Shown piece after piece: positions 40,390 to 49,927 of a stretch of 64,000 bases of DNA. The notes under the pieces are model-generated. The model searched no databases and was not told where the DNA came from. It was given only the letters and a program-made list of their open reading frames with translations. Source of the stretch: Actinoallomurus bryophytorum (GTDB lineage: Bacteria; Actinomycetota; Actinomycetes; Streptosporangiales; Streptosporangiaceae); NCBI RefSeq assembly GCF_006716425.1, contig NZ_VFOZ01000001.1, forward strand, positions 620,001 through 684,000, in the 5' to 3' direction. The position numbers and the translations under genes are program-made. How positions within the stretch are numbered: the first letter of the stretch is position 1; every line of letters begins with the position of its first letter.

Positions 40390-41241
40390 TCAGAACATCA
40401 CCGACATGAAGGTGTTGACGTCGTGCAGGCCGACGCGGCGGTACGTCGCGCGGGCCGGGGCGTTGAAGTCGTTCACGTACAGCGAGACCGCGGGGGCGAT
40501 CGTGCGCAGGGCCTCGTCCACGACCGCGGCCATCCCGTGGACCGCGTAGCGGCGGCCGCGCATCTCCGGGTTGACCCAGACTCCCTGGACCTGGCAGGCG
40601 TACGGGGTGACCGCGCCGATCTCGGCCTTGAACACCACCCTGCCGCCCTCGATCCGGGCGAAGGCCCGGCCCGAGCGGATCAGCTCGGCGACGCGTGCCC
40701 GGTAGAGCACTCCCCCGTCGCCGGTCTGTGGCGAGATCCCGACCTCCTCGGTGAACATCGCCACGCACGCCGGATAGAGGGTGTCGAAGTCCTTCATCGT
40801 GACGCGGCGTACCGCGTCGTCCGGGGCGACCGGCGGCGGTGACGTGGTCGACATGACCGGCTGGGCCTCGCGGACGGCCCGCGGGGACCCCCAGTAGGGA
40901 CGCAGGGCATTCCACAGCTGGGTCACCGGGGCGACCGGTCCGACGATCGAGGAGCACCGCCGGCCCTGCGAACGCGCCTTGTCGGCGAAGTGGCGTGCGG
41001 CCTGGGAGTCGGCGGCCACCGGGACGAGGTTGGCTCCGGAGTAGCACAGCGCGGTGAGCCGCCCGTCGCGGTGGTAACCCCACATCTGGGCGCCCAGACG
41101 GCCTGGATCCAGCCCGGCGATGTGCACGCGCGAGCTCACGAACACGTTGGACACCGGGTCGGCGTCGAGGATCGCGATCGCGTCGTCGAGATGGCGGTCA
41201 TCGAGTATGCGGACCGGGGAGGTCCGAAGCACCGGGCTCAC
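40390..41241 (-). CDS. GNAT acetyltransferase with DUF4081 domain
   Basis: A 283-residue two-part protein: an N-terminal DUF4081 region (about 1-130: LDADPVSNVFVSSRVHIAGL, GANLVPVAADSQAARHFAD) and a C-terminal GNAT fold (about 145-283) with acetyl-CoA loop VWVNPEMRGRRYAVHGMAAV. In actinobacteria this gene typically follows ispG in the dxr-rip-ispG region. Here it is separated from ispG by the peptidase gene and the insertion sequence. Its acceptor is unknown. Confidence 0.87.
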   Translation of the reverse strand: MSPVLRTSPVRILDDRHLDDAIAILDADPVSNVFVSSRVHIAGLDPGRLGAQMWGYHRDGRLTALCYSGANLVPVAADSQAARHFADKARSQGRRCSSIVGPVAPVTQLWNALRPYWGSPRAVREAQPVMSTTSPPPVAPDDAVRRVTMKDFDTLYPACVAMFTEEVGISPQTGDGGVLYRARVAELIRSGRAFARIEGGRVVFKAEIGAVTPYACQVQGVWVNPEMRGRRYAVHGMAAVVDEALRTIAPAVSLYVNDFNAPARATYRRVGLHDVNTFMSVMF

Positions 41242-41456
41242 GAGATCTCCTCAGCTGCCTGCTCGGAGCCATGCGAGCCGAGCCGTCGACCTACCGACAG
41301 TTCCGCTCCGCTCACGATGTCAAGGGTACGGCAGGATCGCCCGGAGATCTCTCGCACGGTACGGACGAGAGCCTCATCAGCGGAAATCCAGGGAGTTCTC
41401 GGCAGATTTACGATGATCTAGGTACGAGTGGGTGCTCGAAGCCGGGACCGGACACA

Positions 41457-41472
41457 CGAAGGCCCCCGGCAC
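41457..41472. terminator. Left arm of a terminator stem split by the IS30-like element
   Basis: CGAAGGCCCCCGGCAC is the exact reverse complement of 42779-42794. The two 16-base arms directly flank the insertion sequence. Without the element they would form a hairpin with a loop of roughly 9 nt, just downstream of the peptidase gene. Confidence 0.75.
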
Positions 41473-41475
41473 CTT

Positions 41476-42772
41476 GGGTTCTAGTGGTCGTCGCAACACC
41501 CCTGCTGAGGGGATGCGATGGCTTTCGAGATCCGGGAGAACCGGGGGCGGGCTCAGGGACGTAAGAAGCTGGTCCGTGAGCGCGAGGAATACTTGCGGCT
41601 CGTGCGTGAGGGTTTGAGCAGCAAGCAGGCATGTCAGATCGTCGGGGTCAACCCGCGGACCGGTAAGCGCTGGCGTAATGGGCGTTCTGGGTCCGCGGGG
41701 CATCGGGGGGCGTCACCGATCACCGCGGTGGCGCCCCCAGCCGGTCCGTCCCGCTACCTGCGAGAAGACGATCGGATCCATATCGCTGACCGGCTGCGGG
41801 AAAAGGCATCGATCCGGGCGATCGCTGCCGAGCTGGGGCGCAGTCCCTCGACGATCAGTCGGCAGATCCGCCGTAACCGCCACCCTGGCAATGGGCAGTA
41901 CCGGCCACACGCCGCTCAGGCCCGCGCGCAGGCCCGACGTCCACGCCCGAAAACCGGGAAGATCGCAGCCGGTCCGGCGCTGCGCCAGGCCGTTCAGGGC
42001 CGGCTGGAGATGGAATGGAGTCCTGAGCAGATCAGCAACCACCTGCTCGCCCAGTTCCCCGACCGGCCGGAGATGCAGGTGTCGCACGAGACGATCTACC
42101 AGGCGCTTTATGTCCAAGGACGTGGAGAGCTGCGCCGCGAGCTGACCCGGGCACTACGGACCGGCCGTGCCCGCCGGGTCCCGCGCCGCCGCCCTGACCA
42201 GCGCCAGTCGCGTTTCCGCTGCTCCGATGGTGATGATCAGTGAACGCCCCGCCGAAGCCGGCGACCGGGCGGTGCCCGGCCACTGGGAAGGCGACCTGAT
42301 CATCGGCAAAGACCAGGCCTCCCAGATCGGCACCCTTGTCGAACGCGCCACCCGCTACGTCCTGCTCGTTCACCTGCCCGGCAATCGCGACGCCGAGACC
42401 GTCCGTGACGCACTCGCCGCCACGATGACCACCATGCCCGCCGAACTCAAACGTTCCCTGACCTGGGACCAAGGCAGCGAGATGAGCCTGCACCACCAAT
42501 TCAGCATGACCACCGGGCTACCCGTCTACTTCTGCGACCCGCACTCGCCATGGCAACGCGGCTCGAACGAGAACACCAACGGCCTGCTCCGCCAGTACTT
42601 CCCCAGAGGCACCGACCTGTCAGCCCACACCGCCGAGCACAGGACCGACGTCGCCGCCCGCCTCAACAGCCGACCACGCAAAACGCTCGGCTGGGAAACC
42701 CCAGCCGAGCGTCTCGCTAAGCTCCTGGCACCAGCCAGTTGACCACCGGTGTTGCAACGACCCCTTGAATCC
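41476..42772 (+). mobile_element. IS30-family insertion sequence (about 1.3 kb)
   Basis: The element is bounded by related 25-bp inverted repeats at 41476-41500 and 42748-42772 (20 of 25 positions match; the inner 15 read GGTCGTYGCAACACC). It carries an IS30-type transposase interrupted by a frame change. It lies between the two arms of a terminator stem. No clear target duplication can be read. Confidence 0.85.
41518..42742 (+). pseudogene. IS30-family transposase in two frames
   Basis: Frame 1 (41518-42243) encodes the N-terminal helix-turn-helix parts (YLREDDRIHIADRLREKASI, AIAAELGRSPSTISRQIRRN) and the linker to about RPDQRQSRFR. Frame 2, open over 42167-42742, carries the DDE integrase core: GHWEGDLIIG (first Asp), TWDQGSEM (second Asp) and SPWQRGSNENTNGLLRQY (Glu). 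The switch, near 42225-42240, needs a +1 shift. IS30 transposases are normally one frame, so this is either an inactivating single-base change or, less likely, programmed frameshifting. GAGGGG precedes ATG 41518. Confidence 0.85.
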
Positions 42773-42778
42773 GCCCAC

Positions 42779-42794
42779 GTGCCGGGGGCCTTCG
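42779..42794. terminator. Right arm of the split terminator stem
   Basis: GTGCCGGGGGCCTTCG, complementary to 41457-41472. It starts 12 nt beyond the stop codon of the minus-strand peptidase gene, the expected place for that gene's terminator. Confidence 0.75.
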
Positions 42795-42806
42795 CCGATC
42801 GGTCCG

Positions 42807-44360
42807 TTACGGCCGGCCCAGCGGCTGCTGGGACGGCTGCGCGACGGCCGCCTTGGCCGTCGCTCCGGAGGGCGGAACCGGCTCGGGAAGACGCGCGCAG
42901 TGCGTCTTGTTCGCCGGCAGGGCGCCGTTGGTGAGGAAGGCGGCGAACTTGTCGTCGATGCAGGCGTTGCCCCGCTCGACGACGCCGTGCGTACGGCCGC
43001 CATCTTCGATCACCAGTCGCGAGCCCTTGAGCCGCTGGTTCATCTCCACGCCACCGGGGAACGGCGTCGCGGCGTCATTGGTCGCCTGGAACAGGAGTAC
43101 CGGCGGTACGCCCTTGGCGTGCCCCACGTCGACCGGCTTGCCGGCCTTGGCGGGCCAGGTCAGACACGGGGCGTTGTACCAGGCGTTGCCCCAGGTCTCG
43201 AACTTGTAGCCCGCGTTGTAGAGCTTGGAGTTGTCGCGGCGCCACTTGTCCCAGCTCTTGGGCCACTGGACGTCGCTGCACTGCACGGCGTTGTAGACCG
43301 CGTAGCCGTTGTCGTCGGTGGTGAGCCCGAGCAGGTTGTACGCGTCGACCAGCGCCTGGGCGTTGCCCGCCTTGTACTGCGACAGGGCGTTCACCAGGTA
43401 CTGCCAGTAGCCGCCCTCGTCGATGTAGCCGGCGACCAGGTAGGTGTCGTCGAGCTCGTCACCGCCCACCGTGCCGAGGGCCGGGGCCTTGGCCAGCTTC
43501 GCGCGAGTGGCGAAGTAGAAGTCGCGCACCGCCTTCTGGGTCGTGCCCAGGTGGTAGACCGAGTCGTACTTGGCCGCCCACGCGAACAACGCGTTGATGT
43601 TGCCCTCGAACGCCTTGTCCTGCTCGAGGTTGGCGTCGTACCAGACGTCGCTCGGCTTGACGTTGCTGTCCAGCACCATGCGCCGGACATGCGACGGGAA
43701 CATCGTCGCGTACACCGAGCCGAGGTACGTGCCGTAGGAGGCGCCGTAGTAGTTGATCTGCTTCTGGCCCAGCGCCGCCCGGATGTCGTCCATGTCACGG
43801 ACGGCGTCGGTGGTCTTCATGTGGTTCAGCAGCGAGCCGTACTTCTTGCCACACGTCGCGGCGTACTTGGCCGAGCGCTTCAGCCAGGTCGTCTCGAGCG
43901 CCTTTGTCGTCGGCAGGTAGTCGGGCCTGACCGGCAGGAAGTAGTTCGGGTCACAGGTCAGCGACGGGCTGCTGCCGCCCACGCCGCGCGGGTCGAACCC
44001 GATCACGTCGTAGGTGGCCTTGAGGCTGTCCGGCAGGCCGTCCGCCACACGCGAGGCGAAGTCACGGCCGGTGCCCCCAGGGCCGCCCGGGTTGACCAGC
44101 ATCGCGCCCTGGTAACCCGTCGTCCCGGTGTGCTTGAAACGGGACAGAGCCAGGGTGATCTGCTGCCCGTGCGGCTTGGAGTGGTCGAGCGGCACCTTGA
44201 GGCTGGCGCACTCGAGACCGCTGAGGCTCTCGTCGGTACACGCCGACCAGCTCAGGCTCACGGACGGCTGAACGGGGCGGGCCTGGGCCACGGTCGGCGC
44301 GAGCGCCAACCCGACCAGTCCGGCTCCCGCGGCGGCCGCCGCGATGGCAAGCTTTTTCAC
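42807..44360 (-). CDS. Secreted tripeptidyl-aminopeptidase-like alpha/beta hydrolase (S33)
   Basis: A 517-residue exported hydrolase of the Streptomyces Tap/Slp type. The signal peptide (KKLAIAAAAAGAGLVGLALA, cleaved near AQA-RP) is followed by the alpha/beta domain with oxyanion NPGGPGGTG, FDPRGVGGSSP, nucleophile elbow GASYGTYLG, and a C-terminal TAP-like domain with ATNDAATPF (Asp) and GGRTHGVV (His). It removes tripeptides from proteins outside the cell. GTG 44360 has GAAAGGGG 5 nt upstream. Its terminator is interrupted by the IS element. Confidence 0.9.
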   Translation of the reverse strand: MKKLAIAAAAAGAGLVGLALAPTVAQARPVQPSVSLSWSACTDESLSGLECASLKVPLDHSKPHGQQITLALSRFKHTGTTGYQGAMLVNPGGPGGTGRDFASRVADGLPDSLKATYDVIGFDPRGVGGSSPSLTCDPNYFLPVRPDYLPTTKALETTWLKRSAKYAATCGKKYGSLLNHMKTTDAVRDMDDIRAALGQKQINYYGASYGTYLGSVYATMFPSHVRRMVLDSNVKPSDVWYDANLEQDKAFEGNINALFAWAAKYDSVYHLGTTQKAVRDFYFATRAKLAKAPALGTVGGDELDDTYLVAGYIDEGGYWQYLVNALSQYKAGNAQALVDAYNLLGLTTDDNGYAVYNAVQCSDVQWPKSWDKWRRDNSKLYNAGYKFETWGNAWYNAPCLTWPAKAGKPVDVGHAKGVPPVLLFQATNDAATPFPGGVEMNQRLKGSRLVIEDGGRTHGVVERGNACIDDKFAAFLTNGALPANKTHCARLPEPVPPSGATAKAAVAQPSQQPLGRP

Positions 44361-44488
44361 GTAACCCCTTTCGCGAGGTTCGGCAATGAACCCCGGATCA
44401 TGCGGTAACGCACGATTTTCGTGAGGATGTCCTACGGCCGGGAAGGGCCCGGCCAACAGTGGCCAAAGTTCCGGCGGCGCGGCACGGC

Positions 44489-44520
44489 AAAAACCCCCGG
44501 CCTTCAGGCCAGGGGTTTTT
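44489..44520. terminator. Strong bidirectional terminator
   Basis: AAAAACCCC at the left faces GGGGTTTTT at the right around a GGCCTTCAGGCC inner stem, giving a U tract in both directions. It lies 20 nt beyond the ispG stop. Confidence 0.92.
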
Positions 44521-44540
44521 CGAGCGGTGCTATTCGGTGG

Positions 44541-45698
<1,158 letters not shown>

Positions 45699-45816
45699 CG
45701 GTCACGCGGCACGGAGCCGTACGCTCCGGTGGGCGCCGCGGCCTCCTTTCGATTGTGCAGGTAGGCGTACAGGGTCAAGCCTAGGCACCCTGAGGAGTGA
45801 TCCGCACGCTCAGGGT

Positions 45817-47004
45817 CTATTGCGGCACTTTGAGTGGATTGATGACGTCCGCGAGAATCAGCAGTACACCCAGTCCGACGAGCAACGTCACCGCCACGTA
45901 CGTCAGCGGCATGAGTTTGGTCATATCGACCGGCCCCGGATCGGGCCGTCCGCGGCTACGGAAGACCAGGGCCTTGATCCGCTCGTAGCAGAGCACCGCG
46001 AGATGACCGCCGTCCAGCGGCAGCAGCGGCACCAGGTTGAGCAGGCCGACGAACAGGTTGAGCGAGACGATGAGCAGGATGAACGTCGTGAACTTGTCAC
46101 GCCACGTGTCGCTGGAGGAGAACACCTGCCCGGAGGCCTCCGCGCCGCCGACGATGCTGCCGGCCTGACCACCGGGCGTGCTCGCCCGCTCGTGGCCGAA
46201 CAGCTTGGGGATCGCGTGCGGGATGTCCACGACGACCCCGCCGATCGAGACGGTCATGTCGCCCATGAACCGCCCCGCGAAGGTGACCGCGGCGATCGGG
46301 CCGAGCCGGTGCGTACGTGCGGCCGGTTCGAGCCCGAAGTAGCCGCTGCCACCGAGGTCGGCGACCGTGGCCGGCAGCGTGAGCCTCGAGCCGCCGCGCT
46401 CCACCACGACCACCACCGTGCTGCCCGGCTTGGTGGCCCGGATCGCCGCGGACAGCTGGTTCCAGTCGCGCACCGTACGGCCGCCGAACGAGATGATCCT
46501 GTCGCGGGCCCGCAGTCCCGCCTTCTTCGAGGGCGACTCCGGGTCGCGCGGGGTGCAGACGTCGGCGGCCGACACGCACGGGGACACCCGGCGTACGACG
46601 GTGCTGGCGGCATTGTCCGACGGGATGCCCACTCCCATCGCCAGCACGAGGAGCAGGACGAACGCCAGGAGGATGTTCACGACCACCCCGGCGCCGATGA
46701 CCACCGCACGACGCGCTGCGGGCTGCCGGTAGAAGGCGCGCGGCTCGTCCGCCGGGTCGACCTTCTCCAGCGGCGTGTAACCGACGATCTTCACGAAGCC
46801 GCCGAGCGGGATGGCCTTGATGCCGTACTCGGTCTCACCCCGCCGTCGGGACCACAGCGTGGCGCCGAACCCCGCGAAGAACTGCGACGCCTTCATGCCG
46901 AAGCGTTTCGCGGTGAGCAGGTGCCCGGCCTCGTGCAGCACGACGGTGAGCAGGAGCGCCAGTACGAAGGCGGCCACGCCGAGAAGGCCGTAGAAGTGGG
47001 TCAA
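45817..47004 (-). CDS. Site-2 (RIP) metalloprotease, RseP/Rip1-type
   Basis: A 395-residue membrane metalloprotease (M50). Seen: zinc motif HEAGH in the first helix region, the FGMKASQFFAGFGATLWSRR and GIKAIPLGGFVKI segments, a PDZ domain (SPSKKAGLRARDRIISFGG) and the C-terminal NLVPLLPLDGGHL third zinc ligand. It cuts anti-sigma or other membrane proteins. TTG 47004 overlaps the dxr stop as TTGA with GGAG 11 nt upstream; GTG 47040 would add 12 residues but lacks a ribosome site. The dxr-rip-ispG order is conserved in actinobacteria. Confidence 0.92.
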   Translation of the reverse strand: MTHFYGLLGVAAFVLALLLTVVLHEAGHLLTAKRFGMKASQFFAGFGATLWSRRRGETEYGIKAIPLGGFVKIVGYTPLEKVDPADEPRAFYRQPAARRAVVIGAGVVVNILLAFVLLLVLAMGVGIPSDNAASTVVRRVSPCVSAADVCTPRDPESPSKKAGLRARDRIISFGGRTVRDWNQLSAAIRATKPGSTVVVVVERGGSRLTLPATVADLGGSGYFGLEPAARTHRLGPIAAVTFAGRFMGDMTVSIGGVVVDIPHAIPKLFGHERASTPGGQAGSIVGGAEASGQVFSSSDTWRDKFTTFILLIVSLNLFVGLLNLVPLLPLDGGHLAVLCYERIKALVFRSRGRPDPGPVDMTKLMPLTYVAVTLLVGLGVLLILADVINPLKVPQ

Positions 47005-48302
47005 CCAGACGTCAGCTCCCGTGCCCGGGTTCGCGCCCACGCGTCGGCGGCCAGCACGTCATCGAGTGTCAGCCCGTCCGGCGCCGGTGAGTCGGAACCG
47101 CTCATGTGCTCCGACACTACCCGCGCAACGGTGTCGACAATCGCCGGAAATGCGACGGTTCCCTTGAGGAAGGCGCCGACACACTCCTCATTCGCCCCGT
47201 TGTAGACCGCCGGGGCCGTGCCGCCGGCCGCGCCGACCTCGCGCGCGAGGCGTACGGCGGGGAAGGCGTCGTCGTCGAGCGGAAAGAACTCCCAGGTGTG
47301 CGACCGCGTCCAGTCGATGCCCGGTGCCACGTCCGGCACCCGGTCCGGCCAGCCGAGCGCCAGCCCGATCGGCAGGCGCATGTCGGGCGGGCTGGCCTGG
47401 GCGATCGTCGCACCGTCGGTGAACTCCACCATCGAGTGCACCGCGGACTGCGGATGCACCATGACCTCGATGCGGTCGAAGGGCACGTCGTACAGCAGGT
47501 GCGCCTCGATCACCTCCAGGCCCTTGTTGACCAGCGTGGCGGAGTTGATCGTGACGAGCGGCCCCATCGACCAGGTCGGGTGGGCGAGCGCCTGCTCCGG
47601 GGTGACGTCCTCCAGCTCCGCGCGCGTACGGCCACGGAACGGCCCGCCGCTGGCGGTCACGACCAGCCGGCGCAGCTCGCCGCGTGTCCCCCCGCGCAGG
47701 CACTGGGCCAGCGCGGAGTGCTCGGAGTCGACGGGGATGATCTGACCCGGCTTGGCGCGCCGCTTGACGAGCGGGCCGCCGATTATCAAGGACTCCTTGT
47801 TGGCCAGCGCGAGCGTGCGGCCGGCGTCGAGGGCGGCCAGGGTCGAGGCCAGGCCGGCCGCGCCGTCGACGGCGTTGAGCACGACGTCGCACGGCCAGGC
47901 GGCCACCTCGGCGATCGTGCCCGGCCCGGCGAGGAGCTTGGGCAGGCGGTAGCCGCCGCTGGAGTAGCCGCGCTGCTGCGCCTCCGCGTAGAGGGCGAGC
48001 TGGAGGTCCTCGGCGGCCGAGCCCTTGGCCACGGCGACCACGTCGGGACGCAGGTCCAGAACCTGCGCCGCGAGCAGGTCGACCCGCCCCCCGCCGGCGG
48101 CCAGCCCGGCCACGCGGAACCGGCCGGGGTTGCGCCGGATCACGTCGATGGCCTGCGTGCCGATGGAGCCGGTCGAACCGAGGATCACGATGTCTCTCGT
48201 ACCGGCCGTCCGCTGCGCCGGATCGGTCAGTGCGGGTTTCTCGTCGGGAATCACCTCTCCATTCTCGCCGCGGGCGGCGGACGCCGCGACGTCAAAGCAC
48301 AC
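47001..48302 (-). CDS. dxr: 1-deoxy-D-xylulose 5-phosphate reductoisomerase
   Basis: IspC/Dxr, the NADPH-dependent committed step of the MEP pathway. Seen: NADPH motif GSTGSIGTQAIDVI (about 42-55), LANKESLIIGG, metal and substrate site PVDSEHSALAQCL, ASGGPF, HPTWSMGPLVTINSATLVNKGLE without its ends, and HPQSAVHSMVE. The core begins at about residue 36. The first 35 residues are uncertain: GTG 48302 and GTG 48254 both lack a well-spaced ribosome site. The stop overlaps the start of the site-2 protease gene. Confidence 0.94.
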   Translation of the reverse strand: MCFDVAASAARGENGEVIPDEKPALTDPAQRTAGTRDIVILGSTGSIGTQAIDVIRRNPGRFRVAGLAAGGGRVDLLAAQVLDLRPDVVAVAKGSAAEDLQLALYAEAQQRGYSSGGYRLPKLLAGPGTIAEVAAWPCDVVLNAVDGAAGLASTLAALDAGRTLALANKESLIIGGPLVKRRAKPGQIIPVDSEHSALAQCLRGGTRGELRRLVVTASGGPFRGRTRAELEDVTPEQALAHPTWSMGPLVTINSATLVNKGLEVIEAHLLYDVPFDRIEVMVHPQSAVHSMVEFTDGATIAQASPPDMRLPIGLALGWPDRVPDVAPGIDWTRSHTWEFFPLDDDAFPAVRLAREVGAAGGTAPAVYNGANEECVGAFLKGTVAFPAIVDTVARVVSEHMSGSDSPAPDGLTLDDVLAADAWARTRARELTSG

Positions 48303-48375
48303 AACACCTGATCACGAGCACCGTTTTACCTAAAGTGAGCATACGATCACCCAACGTGCTGCACACTTTTGGCTC

Positions 48376-49371
48376 ATGTTCAAGAGTGCCCCCATCGCCC
48401 TCGTCACCCCCGCCATCGGCGCCGTCCTCGGCGCCCTCGGCCCGGCGACGAACCACCCCGCGCCCGGTGTGACCGCGGTGACCGATCACGTCATCGCGTC
48501 CGGCCCCTCCACGACCCTCCGCTACTGGACCGCGGAGCGCATGCGCCGCGCGCTGATCCCCCCACGGCGTCAGCGCTCGAACCCGATGACCGGCATGTCC
48601 GGCCCCGACGACGCCGGCCAGGACACCGGCGCACCGGTCATGATCCCGGGCAGCGCGCCCGCCCCCCAGTCCAGCCGCCGCGGTGTGGAGACCCCCGGCG
48701 CGCCATGGACCTCACGCGGCGCCGTACGCGCCACCACCGGCAAGGTCTTCTTCACCATCAACGGCGCCGACTACGTGTGTTCCGCGGGCACGGTCGCCAG
48801 CGCCAACCACGACCTGGTCGTGACCGCCGGCCACTGCGCACAGGACGCCACCGGCACGTGGGCCCGCAACTGGATCTACGTACCGGGGTACGACCAGGGC
48901 CGCCGTCCGTACGGCGCGTTCGCGGCGAGGCACCTGTTCGTGCCGGGCCGGTGGTCGGCGCGGGGCGACGAGAACTACGACGTCGCCCTGGTGGTGCTCG
49001 CCACGACCGGCGGACGGCATGTCACCGACGTGGTCGGTGCCCAGGGCATCGCCTTCGACCAGCCGCGCGGCTCACTCGTGTACGGCTTCGGCTACCCCGC
49101 CGGAGGCCGCTACGACGGCGAGCACCTGACGTACTGCAGCGGCAAGACCTATCCCGACTCCCACAAGATCACTCACGACGAGGGCCTGCGCTGCGACATG
49201 ACGGAGGGCTCCAGCGGCGGCCCGTGGCTGACCCGGTTCGACGCCGGCACGGGGACCGGCGTGGTCACCTCGGTGAGCAGCTTCAAGTACGCCGACGACC
49301 CCGCCACGATGTACGGCCCTTATTTCGGGAATGCCGTACGCCGCATGTACGCCAGGGCCCAGGGGGCGTGA
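48376..49371 (+). CDS. Secreted trypsin-like serine protease
   Basis: A 331-residue S1-like peptidase. A short hydrophobic N-terminus could be a signal peptide. A Pro/Arg-rich propeptide-like region (about 50-115) precedes the catalytic domain: VVTAGHC (His 153), NYDVALVVL (Asp 202) and EGSSGGPWL (Ser 280). Cys pairs at about 135/154 and 254/273 could form disulphides. The GSSGG variant of GDSGG is typical of actinomycete V8-like or trypsin-like peptidases. It is divergent from dxr. Confidence 0.86.
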   Translation: MFKSAPIALVTPAIGAVLGALGPATNHPAPGVTAVTDHVIASGPSTTLRYWTAERMRRALIPPRRQRSNPMTGMSGPDDAGQDTGAPVMIPGSAPAPQSSRRGVETPGAPWTSRGAVRATTGKVFFTINGADYVCSAGTVASANHDLVVTAGHCAQDATGTWARNWIYVPGYDQGRRPYGAFAARHLFVPGRWSARGDENYDVALVVLATTGGRHVTDVVGAQGIAFDQPRGSLVYGFGYPAGGRYDGEHLTYCSGKTYPDSHKITHDEGLRCDMTEGSSGGPWLTRFDAGTGTGVVTSVSSFKYADDPATMYGPYFGNAVRRMYARAQGA

Positions 49372-49414
49372 AAATACACACGCGCGTAACAGCCGGTCCT
49401 TAAGGTTGTCGCGC

Positions 49415-49927
49415 ATGAAGACCAGCCCGCCCGTCGAACTCGTCGTGGCCTCGTTCGACGACCCGATCGTGAGCCGTCTCCACGCCGGGCCGCCGCCGAC
49501 CGGGGAGCCGGGCACCGCGGCGGCCGGGCGGTCCAGGGCGGCGTATCCGCCTGTCGCCACCGACGCCGGGATGGTCTTCCTGGTCGCGCGGTCGGCATCC
49601 GGTCCGGTCGGATGCGCCGGGCTGCGGCGGCTCGGGGACGACACCGCCGAGGTCGAGCGCCTTTATGTGCGGCCCGAATACCGCGGGCTGGGCATCTCAC
49701 GGCTGTTGCTGGCCGGTGTGGAGGACCTCGCCCGGCGCCGGGGGTTCACGGTCGCCCGGCTCGAGGCGGGCGACCTTCGCGTCGCCGGGCTGTACGCCTC
49801 CAGCGGCTACGTCCGGATCGCGCCGTTCGGGCGGCATCCCGCCCGCAGCGTCTGTTTCGAAAAGTCTCTGCTCGTCCCGGTGACCGGGGGCCGGACGACC
49901 GGCCCCCGGTCCCTGCCCCGGACCTAG
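49415..49927 (+). CDS. GNAT-family N-acetyltransferase
   Basis: A 170-residue acetyltransferase with the usual core: VGCAGLRRLGDDTAEVERLYV, acetyl-CoA loop RPEYRGLGISRLLLAGVED (about 89-107) and the closing GLYASSGYVRIAPFG. TAAGG-like sequence precedes ATG 49415. It interlocks with the stop of the convergent MMPL gene by four bases. The acceptor is unknown. Confidence 0.87.
   Translation: MKTSPPVELVVASFDDPIVSRLHAGPPPTGEPGTAAAGRSRAAYPPVATDAGMVFLVARSASGPVGCAGLRRLGDDTAEVERLYVRPEYRGLGISRLLLAGVEDLARRRGFTVARLEAGDLRVAGLYASSGYVRIAPFGRHPARSVCFEKSLLVPVTGGRTTGPRSLPRT

Noticed and set aside
41457-42794. The outer 16-bp arms as terminal inverted repeats of the IS
   Set aside because: The arms form a GC-rich terminator-like stem next to a stop codon, while a separate inner pair of 25-bp repeats has the form of IS30 ends.
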